Below are positions 1-4,394 of a stretch of 7,798 nucleotides of DNA, one piece after another (the first letter of the stretch is position 1; each line of letters starts with the position of its first letter). Under the pieces are notes generated by a model that ran no database searches, had not been told where the DNA came from, and saw nothing but the letters and a program-made list of their open reading frames with translations. The translations under genes were made by a program, and so were the position numbers. The DNA lies in assembly GCA_045600945.1 (NCBI GenBank), contig JAZRYX010000055.1:1-7798 (forward strand), in the 5' to 3' direction. The stretch is from Darwinimomas sp045600945 (GTDB taxonomy: Bacteria > Bacillota > Clostridia > Lachnospirales > Lachnospiraceae).

Positions 1-168
1 AGGAATGATTTCACCCGATGCAAGGTCTATGGTCTTAACCCCGCCTCCGTCCACAGAATACCCGAAAAGCAGGATTTCAAAGTCCGGACTTTCAGCATAC
101 CTGTATACGCCGCACTTCTGAAGGCTGACAGAGGAATATGTCTCTATATCGATTTCAAGATTTTTCAT
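1..168 (-). CDS. Phage DNA polymerase, family A type, N-terminal 56 residues (partial)
   Basis: This is the N-terminus of the phage replicative DNA polymerase; the rest lies beyond the left edge. The 56 visible codons begin MKNLEIDIETYSSV and continue through KCGVYRY and DFEILLFGYSVD. This is the characteristic opening of polymerases that accompany DUF2800/DUF2815 genes in Clostridia phages. The DIET motif (D7, E9) is the exonuclease I motif of a DnaQ-like 3'-5' proofreading domain, which precedes the polymerase domain in this family. I chose the ATG at 168-166 because GGAGG sits 5-6 nt upstream. An in-frame ATG four codons earlier would place that site inside the gene. It is the last visible gene of the replication operon and lies downstream of a GC-rich hairpin. 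The polymerase domain itself cannot be checked here. Confidence 0.88.
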   Translation of the reverse strand, partial: MKNLEIDIETYSSVSLQKCGVYRYAESPDFEILLFGYSVDGGGVKTIDLASGEIIP

Positions 169-180
169 CACTGCCTCCAT

Positions 181-222
181 AAATGAAAACAAGGCGGCAG
201 AGGGATTTTGCTCCATGCCGCC
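181..222 (-). terminator. GC-rich hairpin with T-rich tail ahead of the DNA polymerase gene (attenuator or weak terminator)
   Basis: Read on the minus strand, GGCGGCA (222-216) pairs perfectly with TGCCGCC (199-193). A short inner GAG/CUC helix is possible. The stem is followed by TTGTTTTCATTT. The tail is interrupted by G and C, so termination would be partial. It lies between the stop of the 69-aa gene (233) and the polymerase RBS (179-175), so it could attenuate polymerase expression or stabilise the upstream mRNA. Which of these it does is inference. Confidence 0.45.
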
Positions 223-232
223 CGGAATAAAG

Positions 233-442
233 TTACTTTCTGATTTCCTTCATGCGTTCAAGATGATACTCTGCATCACGCTTTGCCGCTTCCTGTGCGC
301 GGATTTCAGCCGCCGCCTCACGCTTATCACGCTTTCTCTCATCAATAAAGGTCTGTACACCTACAAGCACCCATGAAAGAACCACGAGGATGAATGCTGC
401 AAGAAGAATGTTAACAAGTACTGTACTTACTGCTGCTTCCAT
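233..442 (-). CDS. Small membrane protein with coiled-coil tail (69 aa) in the replication operon
   Basis: I do not recognise a named family. The 69-aa product has one hydrophobic segment (about residues 7-28, VLVNILLAAFILVVLSWVLV), predicted to span the membrane. A highly charged Lys/Arg/Glu/Ala-rich segment (about 33-69) follows and should form a cytoplasmic helix or coiled coil. The ATG at 442-440 is preceded by AAGGAGG at 7 nt spacing, so the start is secure. It sits 12 nt downstream of the DUF2815 ssDNA-binding protein gene and upstream of the DNA polymerase gene. A membrane tether for the phage replication machinery is a reasonable guess, comparable in layout to phi29 p16.7 (one membrane segment plus coiled coil). 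No DNA-binding domain is visible, so that role is inference only. Confidence 0.75.
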   Translation of the reverse strand: MEAAVSTVLVNILLAAFILVVLSWVLVGVQTFIDERKRDKREAAAEIRAQEAAKRDAEYHLERMKEIRK

Positions 443-454
443 GTCCGCACCTCC

Positions 455-1006
455 TTATGCCAGAAAATCATCGTCTGCAAGAGTCGCAAAATCATCTGCA
501 GCTGATGCTTTGCCGCCGAGGGACTCACCGTCACGGACCTTCTGGATGTTTCCGAGTCCGCAGGCAATGCCCTTGTTTCCGTTCGAGTTAAATGCATAGA
601 AGTTAAGGGATACTCTTGCATAACAGCCTGAGTACACTTCGCTTCTGTCAAGGATGGGTTTTACCGCCCTGTCCACAATCTGCGGAGCCGTTGTGCTGTT
701 CGCATTGATGAACCAGTGACCCTTGTAAGCCTCGTCCTCACGCTCGACATCGCCGTCACGAAGCGGAGTCTTGATAGCCGCGCGGTTAGGCTTCTTTCCT
801 CCAAACTTGGAGATGCCTTCCTCGATTGCCGCATCGATGGCAGCATTGACTGCATCCACGGTTTCAGTATCCGTCTTCGGAATGAGAACCGATACAGAGT
901 ACTTCTCGGCACCGCCGTTGATTGATACCGGCTCCCAGCCGTGGAAGTAAGAAAGTCTTGTGTTTACACCTGTGATAACCTTTGTTTTGCTTGAAATATT
1001 AGCCAT
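455..1006 (-). CDS. DUF2815 family phage ssDNA-binding protein
   Basis: This 183-aa protein matches the DUF2815 family, seen in phage replication modules and related in fold to T7 gp2.5-type single-strand DNA-binding proteins. It would coat ssDNA during replication and recombination. Visible family features are the early TRLSYFHGWEP stretch, SVSVLIPK, the KTPLRDGD and KGHWFINANS segments, the VYSGCYARVSLNFYAF beta region, and an acidic C-terminus ending DDDFLA. An acidic tail with a terminal aromatic residue is typical of SSB-like proteins and usually docks partner proteins. The ATG at 1006-1004 follows AAGGAGG embedded in the last codons of the upstream DUF2800 gene, whose TAA is 1 nt away, so the two are translationally coupled. 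Family identity is firm; the biochemical role is from family knowledge. Confidence 0.9.
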   Translation of the reverse strand: MANISSKTKVITGVNTRLSYFHGWEPVSINGGAEKYSVSVLIPKTDTETVDAVNAAIDAAIEEGISKFGGKKPNRAAIKTPLRDGDVEREDEAYKGHWFINANSTTAPQIVDRAVKPILDRSEVYSGCYARVSLNFYAFNSNGNKGIACGLGNIQKVRDGESLGGKASAADDFATLADDDFLA

Positions 1007-1007
1007 T

Positions 1008-2147
1008 TTACTTTTCCTCCTTGATTTCGTTAAATTCGTTTATGGCGTTTGTTACATTCATTGCCGGACGCTTATCCGTCTTCGGAACAAGTACCGGCTT
1101 CCCGGACGGTTTATAAATGAGGCTGCCCAGAATCTCCTCAAACTCTGTCTTTCCCATAAGTTTTTCCATCTCGGTCATAGGGATAAGGGACTTACGGTAG
1201 ATATCCGTATAACCTGCCTCCTCAGCCGCTTCTGCGACCTTTCCTTCGTCGCGGTATTTTCTCACCGACCTGCCTTCGACTACCTTGAAGCCGCTCCACT
1301 CTTTCCCGTGATTGAGAGCTGCATCAAGGGCATAGGCTTCGATTTCATTTGCCCACTTGGTAAGATCAGGAAGAACCGTGAGAATATCCTCAATTTCCGC
1401 ATCTGTTAAAAGCGGCGGCATTTTAAACTCGCTTTCCGCAAGCTTCAGCTTTTCATCTGCTCTTGCCCTGCATCTGACAGCGGCTCTGCAGAAAGTGCAC
1501 CATTCACCGGGCGTATATTCGCCTTCGCCGTTATAGGCAAGCACCGCTCTCGGTTTCAGGACTTCCTCCGCCCAGGCTTTCAGATCCGTAACGGAGACCG
1601 TCCATGTGCTGACATTCTCGCGTCTCGGCTGAAAGATGGTCATTGACACTTCCCTGATGTCATAGAGAGCATCAAATATCTCCAGAGCGCCGAGTGCATA
1701 AAGCATCATCTGCGGATTCTCTTCAGCCTCAACAAGAATGCCCATGCCGTACTTGAAATCCACGATGTGCAGCTTATCGTCTGCGATGATAACGCAGTCT
1801 CCTGTGCCGAAACCGTCGGGTACATAGCAGGAGAAATCAAGACGCTGCTCGATAAGTACAACCGGATCTTTGCATACCGCTTTCGCGGCTGCGTACTGTT
1901 CCATCACGAACTCCACATATGCATCAGTGCATTCCTCCATTTCATCTGAGTCATAATCCGAAACCGGACGCTTCGACCTCATGCGCAGAGCCTTCTTAAG
2001 CTTGTGCTCGCAGAGAGCGTGTGCGGCGGTTCCTTCCTGCGCCGCTTCCGATGATGTGTTCTCAAACTCCAGTTCAAGCCTTGCGGACGGTGTGCAGGAA
2101 AGCCACCTTTTTGAACCGGATGCAGATAATACTGCGTGTTTCTCCAT
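1008..2147 (-). CDS. DUF2800 family PD-(D/E)XK nuclease, RecB/Cas4-like, predicted Fe-S protein
   Basis: This 379-aa protein belongs to DUF2800, a phage relative of RecB/AddB/Cas4 nucleases. The motifs appear in order. GTAAHALCE (39-47) supplies His43 and Glu47 of motif I. GTGDC carries Asp117. IVDFKYG carries Asp130 and Lys132, the (D/E)XK catalytic pair. QMMLY (146-150) is the QxxxY motif. Four cysteines, Cys18 near the N-terminus plus C217-x2-C220-x5-C226, match the 4Fe-4S spacing of Cas4 and AddB. The role is probably DNA end processing alongside the neighbouring ssDNA-binding protein, but its partner and polarity are unknown. The start ATG overlaps the upstream stop as TAATG, so translation is coupled and no strong SD is needed. 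The sequence after about residue 240 is helical and not assigned. Confidence 0.9.
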   Translation of the reverse strand: MEKHAVLSASGSKRWLSCTPSARLELEFENTSSEAAQEGTAAHALCEHKLKKALRMRSKRPVSDYDSDEMEECTDAYVEFVMEQYAAAKAVCKDPVVLIEQRLDFSCYVPDGFGTGDCVIIADDKLHIVDFKYGMGILVEAEENPQMMLYALGALEIFDALYDIREVSMTIFQPRRENVSTWTVSVTDLKAWAEEVLKPRAVLAYNGEGEYTPGEWCTFCRAAVRCRARADEKLKLAESEFKMPPLLTDAEIEDILTVLPDLTKWANEIEAYALDAALNHGKEWSGFKVVEGRSVRKYRDEGKVAEAAEEAGYTDIYRKSLIPMTEMEKLMGKTEFEEILGSLIYKPSGKPVLVPKTDKRPAMNVTNAINEFNEIKEEK

Positions 2148-2476
2148 TACAGTTCCTCCGCTTCCTTCATGACCGCCTCGTAGTTTGCAGGGTCGATTTC
2201 CGAAAGCTTTTCTGCTCCGTACTTCGTGATGATTGCCCTTACTTCTGCGGTGTATCCGGCTCTGCTCTTGTCGGCAAGAATGCCTCTTACCTTCTCAAGG
2301 GTGACAGCCGGTGTCTTCCTGACTTCAGCTTTCGGTGCGGGTGTCTCCTTCACATCCTGCAGACCGTCGGTAACCAGGGTGCATACTGCCTGGACGCTGT
2401 CTGCCAGAGAGTGAAGGTTCTTTGCAACATCAAGCAGAAGTTTTGCTCCTTCGATTACAAGTTCAACCTTATTCAT
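2147..2476 (-). CDS. Conserved phage hypothetical protein, 109 aa, helical, replication operon
   Basis: The product starts MNKVELVIEGAKLLLDVAKN. An N-terminal amphipathic helical region (about 1-40) is followed by a charged Pro/Lys linker (about 43-55, KETPAPKAEVRKTP). The C-terminal segment, LEKVRGILADKSRAGYT with YGAEKLSEIDPANYEA, resembles a family common in Firmicutes phage early operons. Automatic pipelines often label that family 'rRNA biogenesis protein rrp5'; I see nothing supporting that function. The C-terminal part has the look of a small helical nucleic-acid-binding module, which is a guess. I chose the ATG at 2476-2474 rather than an in-frame ATG 19 codons earlier because AAGGAGGAG lies at correct spacing. 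The start overlaps the upstream gene by 8 nt, and the stop overlaps the DUF2800 start by 1 nt. Confidence 0.8.
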   Translation of the reverse strand: MNKVELVIEGAKLLLDVAKNLHSLADSVQAVCTLVTDGLQDVKETPAPKAEVRKTPAVTLEKVRGILADKSRAGYTAEVRAIITKYGAEKLSEIDPANYEAVMKEAEEL

Positions 2477-2672
2477 CAGATTCTCCTCCTTCCTTTGCTT
2501 CCTCACAGATGGCAATCTCATCCACGCTGTCACCGGGAATCAGTACCGTGACTCTCTGCTTGTCTCCGAAAAGGAACCTGAGCAGTCTCTCGCGGATGGT
2601 TACATTTCTGCAGGTGACAATTCCTGCCGTCTGCGGCTCTTTTGAAACACTTACTTTCAGACTGTGCTTCAT
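2469..2672 (-). CDS. Conserved small phage protein, 67 aa, first gene of the replication operon
   Basis: The 67-aa product begins MKHSLKVSVSKEPQTAGIV, contains RNVTIRERLLRFLFGDKQ and VTVLIPGDSVDEIAICEE, and ends in an acidic tail. I recognise it as a recurrent short protein at the head of DUF2800/DUF2815 replication cassettes in Clostridia phages and integrative elements. No biochemical function is known to me. It is mostly beta-strand with a basic central RERLLRFLFGDK stretch. The ATG at 2672-2670 has AAGGA 8 nt upstream. The last 8 nt (ATGAATAA) contain the start of the next gene, giving coupled translation. It is the first gene after the lysis terminator, so its upstream leader (2673-2766) should carry the early control signals. 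Confidence 0.8.
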   Translation of the reverse strand: MKHSLKVSVSKEPQTAGIVTCRNVTIRERLLRFLFGDKQRVTVLIPGDSVDEIAICEEAKEGGESDE

Positions 2673-2766
2673 ATCGCTATCCTTCTTTCCGGGGGCTTAT
2701 TGTTTTACTGCCCTCTAACTGGTAGCCTCGGGAGGATATGAAAAAGGACGTTTTCAAAAAACTTTT
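2673..2766 (-). promoter_or_regulatory. Leader of the replication operon, early control region (no clear sigma-70 promoter)
   Basis: This non-coding stretch lies between the lysis terminator and the 67-aa gene and should contain the early promoter if one exists. On the minus strand I see TTGAAA-like boxes in the T-rich part, but no -10 at an acceptable distance from either. TATCCT (2738-2733) is the nearest candidate, only 13 nt from the second TTGAAA. A 7-bp inverted repeat GAAAAAG/CTTTTTC (2768-2762 with 2746-2740) and the block CCTCCCGAGGCTACCAGTTA (2735-2716), just before GAGGGC, look non-random. Such features would suit a phage-specific activator or a structured leader; this is inference. 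Confidence 0.4.
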
Positions 2767-2774
2767 TCAAAAAA
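2749..2774 (-). repeat. Tandem 13-bp direct repeat in the early leader
   Basis: On the minus strand TTTTTTGAAAAAG (2774-2762) is followed directly by TTTTTTGAAAACG (2761-2749), identical at 12 of 13 positions. The first copy overlaps the T-tract of the lysis terminator. It could be a binding site for an early regulator, or simply low-complexity sequence. Confidence 0.45.
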
Positions 2775-2806
2775 AATAAACCCGCCACAGATTTCTCCAT
2801 GACGGG
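2768..2806 (-). terminator. Rho-independent terminator after the lysis genes
   Basis: On the minus strand CCCGTCA (2806-2800) pairs with TGGCGGG (2787-2781) through a 12-nt loop, giving a 7-bp stem with one G-U wobble. It is followed by TTTATTTTTTTTG. The wobble and the T-tract both fit only the minus strand. It begins 18 nt after the endolysin stop, so it marks the end of the late operon and separates it from the replication operon. Confidence 0.85.
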
Positions 2807-2823
2807 CATACACATAATCCATA

Positions 2824-3546
2824 TTAAATTTCCTTCAGATACTTCATCGAGGACCAGCCTTCATAGACCTTTCCGTCCTTTTCATACCGGACCTTCACCC
2901 ACGGATTAGTGAGTTTCTTCACTTTCGCTCCGGTCGGCATGGCAATAACAGTCGCTCCGCTTACCGGCTCCTTCCTGATCCAGAGCTGTGCTGTAGTCTG
3001 AAGATCATAATCCTCCTTAACCGGCTCCGGCGCTGAAGCCTTGCTGGCATAGTCCGGAGTGATGAATCCTCTGATGTATCTGCCGTTTACTGCGTAGGAC
3101 GTTCTCTTTACCATATCGGAGTTGTTGCCTTCGATGATGTTGATGGTCTTACCGTCGCAGCTTTCCACGATGCCGGTATGGTCGGGCCATTCGGTGTTAT
3201 CACCGGATCCTGAATCCTGCCAGTCATACATGATGATGTCACCAGGCTTCGGAACATAGGAATCCGATTCCACCCAGTTCTTCTTTATCGATGCGTTCCT
3301 GCTGACTGCTTCACCGCAGCCGCACTCAGTTACAATGAGATCCGCAAGGCCTGCCTTGATGAAGCAAAAAGAAACGAAAGTCATGCACCAGGCATCCTTC
3401 GTTGTCATTTTATAGGTTCTGCGGTTCGGATCACTGTGTCCGTTGTAGGTGTCGATGATTTCCTTGTGCTTTGCGGAGCCTTCCGCTGTGTCAAGATAAG
3501 CTTTTGCAGTATCAACCACCTTTGCTCTCAGTTCATTTTCCCCCAT
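2824..3546 (-). CDS. Endolysin: CHAP-domain peptidoglycan hydrolase with C-terminal SH3-like domain
   Basis: This is the phage lysis enzyme, cutting peptidoglycan once the holin opens the membrane. Numbering from the chosen ATG (3546), the CHAP domain spans about residues 1-165. The catalytic Cys54 is in DAWCMTFVSF, His123 in PDHTGIV, and the acidic/polar pair is in NIIEGNN (139-142). A PGDIIMYDW strand precedes the His, as usual for CHAP enzymes. Residues about 178-240 (TAQLWIRKEP, GAKVKKL, YEGWSSMKYLKEI) form a bacterial SH3-like wall-binding domain. No signal peptide is visible, consistent with holin-dependent export. The start is uncertain: an in-frame GTG at 3570 would add eight residues (MTTIIGKA), and neither start has a strong RBS. 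The ATG overlaps the end of the holin gene by 14 nt. Amidase and endopeptidase specificities cannot be told apart here. Confidence 0.9.
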   Translation of the reverse strand: MGENELRAKVVDTAKAYLDTAEGSAKHKEIIDTYNGHSDPNRRTYKMTTKDAWCMTFVSFCFIKAGLADLIVTECGCGEAVSRNASIKKNWVESDSYVPKPGDIIMYDWQDSGSGDNTEWPDHTGIVESCDGKTINIIEGNNSDMVKRTSYAVNGRYIRGFITPDYASKASAPEPVKEDYDLQTTAQLWIRKEPVSGATVIAMPTGAKVKKLTNPWVKVRYEKDGKVYEGWSSMKYLKEI

Positions 3547-3964
3547 GGCTTTGCCTATAATGGTTGTCACTTCTGTTATGAAGCTGTTCCAGTACTTCCT
3601 TCAGTTTCTCCGGAATCGGCAATCCGAGGTGGGCTGCATTTTCAAGAAGCGACACGCCTTCATTGGACAGATAGAAAAAGATAACTGCTGTCCTTAAAAC
3701 AGAGCCGGTCTTAATCACATGCGTGTCAATGATGTGTGCGACACCGACCAGAGTAAAAATCAGCACCTTCCTGCAGATGCCTTTGAAGCCGACGGAACTC
3801 GACAGCTTCTTATCAGCAATGGCGCACATGACTCCAGTGATGTAATCAATCACAACAAAGACGGCAAGCGCAATCACCAGCCCGTCACAGCCGCCAAGAA
3901 ACCATCCGAGCCAGCCTCCGACAGCAGTGAACACAAGCTGAATATAGCTCCAGAATTCTTTCAT
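3533..3964 (-). CDS. Phage holin, TcdE / phage_holin_4 type
   Basis: This 143-aa membrane protein makes lesions in the host membrane and lets the endolysin out at the end of infection. Hydrophobic segments at about residues 6-24, 26-48, 63-82 and 88-101 indicate three to four membrane passes. The DYITGVMCAI segment after the second helix and the FFYLSNEGVSLLENAA...GLPIPEKL motif near the C-terminus are typical of the toxin-secretion/phage-lysis holin family that includes TcdE of Clostridioides difficile. The C-terminal tail is charged and cytoplasmic. The ATG at 3964-3962 has AAGGGAG about 10 nt upstream. The gene runs directly into the endolysin gene with a 14-nt overlap, a standard lysis pair. 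Upstream it is separated from the tail genes by the opposite-strand SymE-like locus. Confidence 0.92.
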   Translation of the reverse strand: MKEFWSYIQLVFTAVGGWLGWFLGGCDGLVIALAVFVVIDYITGVMCAIADKKLSSSVGFKGICRKVLIFTLVGVAHIIDTHVIKTGSVLRTAVIFFYLSNEGVSLLENAAHLGLPIPEKLKEVLEQLHNRSDNHYRQSHGGK

Positions 3965-4098
3965 AGATTCGTTTCTCCCTTCGAAAAAAGTTTTACAGAT
4001 AAAGCAGATATAACTTGCTATTTCTCTTTAACAGAGTGATTAATATACACACCAAAAATGACAGCCACACGGGCTGCCAAAAAACAAGGAGGTACACA
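3965..4098 (+). promoter_or_regulatory. AT-rich leader and presumed promoter region of the SymE-like gene
   Basis: This 134-bp gap separates the divergent holin and SymE-like genes. Its left part is clearly AT-rich (about one third GC in 3961-4020). On the plus strand possible -10 boxes are TATAAC (4009-4014) and TAATAT (4041-4046). TTTACA (3992-3997) resembles a -35 but is not well spaced from either. No LexA-type GAAC-N4-GTTC operator is visible, unlike the SOS-controlled E. coli symE. A strong AAGGAGG (4086-4092) lies 6 nt before the ATG. The minus-strand RBS of the holin gene occupies the left edge. Confidence 0.4.
4053..4079 (-). terminator. Minus-strand terminator-like hairpin opposite the symE-like 5' UTR
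   Basis: On the minus strand TGGCAGCC (4079-4072) pairs with GGCTGTCA (4066-4059) around the loop CGTGT, followed by TTTTTGG. The 8-bp stem is complete only as minus-strand RNA, where one pair is G-U; on the plus strand that pair is an A-C mismatch and no T-tract follows. It could terminate an antisense RNA covering the SymE RBS and start codon, or reduce late transcripts entering the holin gene. Confidence 0.55.
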
Positions 4099-4380
4099 AT
4101 GAATTCAAAAACCTTAAAGGTCTGCTACACAAACAGAACCAACTACTCAAGCGCTTATCACAGTTCCGGATATACCACAGTTCCGAAGATCAACGTGGAA
4201 GGCAAATGGCTCGAAAGCTTAGGCTTCCACATCGGGGACAGGGTGAACATTGAATATGATGAAGGCATCATCAAGATCACCCCGGCTCCCGAGGAAGAAG
4301 TTCTCATGGTGGCAGAACCTGCCGCATCTTTCAGTTCAAAGAAGTCTTCTAAAAAATCTCAAAGGACCATCCTCAGATAA
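4099..4380 (+). CDS. SymE-family toxin-like protein (AbrB-like fold), opposite-strand moron gene
   Basis: The 93-aa product contains VPKINVEGKWLESLGFHIGD (29-48) followed by RVNIEYDEGIIKITP (49-62). This is the swapped-hairpin, SpoVT/AbrB-like core of SymE toxins: Gly-x-Trp-Leu, Gly-Phe-x-x-Gly, then a beta pair ending I-T-P. E. coli SymE is an SOS-induced toxin controlled by the antisense RNA SymR. Beyond the core is an unusual Glu- then Ser/Lys-rich tail (65-93) ending KKSSKKSQRTILR, probably disordered and nucleic-acid-attracting. The start is fixed by AAGGAGG 6 nt upstream of the ATG; upstream in-frame ATG codons lack a site. It is the only plus-strand gene, sitting between tail and lysis genes and convergent with the tail gene (14 nt between stops). 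It is best read as an independently expressed accessory gene. Whether it is toxic is not shown by sequence. Confidence 0.8.
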   Translation: MNSKTLKVCYTNRTNYSSAYHSSGYTTVPKINVEGKWLESLGFHIGDRVNIEYDEGIIKITPAPEEEVLMVAEPAASFSSKKSSKKSQRTILR

Positions 4381-4394
4381 TCCCACAAGACAAT

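Noticed and set aside
960..1409. Plus-strand 149-codon open frame opposite DUF2815/DUF2800
   Set aside because: It is antisense to two strongly recognised genes, shows no family resemblance, and has no RBS. It is a shadow frame.
2021..2551. Plus-strand 176-codon open frame
   Set aside because: It lies opposite the DUF2800 start, the 109-aa gene and part of the 67-aa gene, all on the minus strand with good RBS or coupling. Its Cys/Arg/Leu-rich composition is typical of an antisense frame.
3568..3570. GTG as an alternative endolysin start
   Set aside because: No convincing RBS precedes it. The ATG at 3546 gives an N-terminus that fits the family, though the GTG cannot be excluded.
4159..4185. 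Direct repeat CACAGTTCCG twice, 17 bp apart, inside the SymE-like gene
   Set aside because: It is a short repeat within codons for an Ser/Gly and Thr/Val/Pro stretch. It could be an operator but nothing else supports that.
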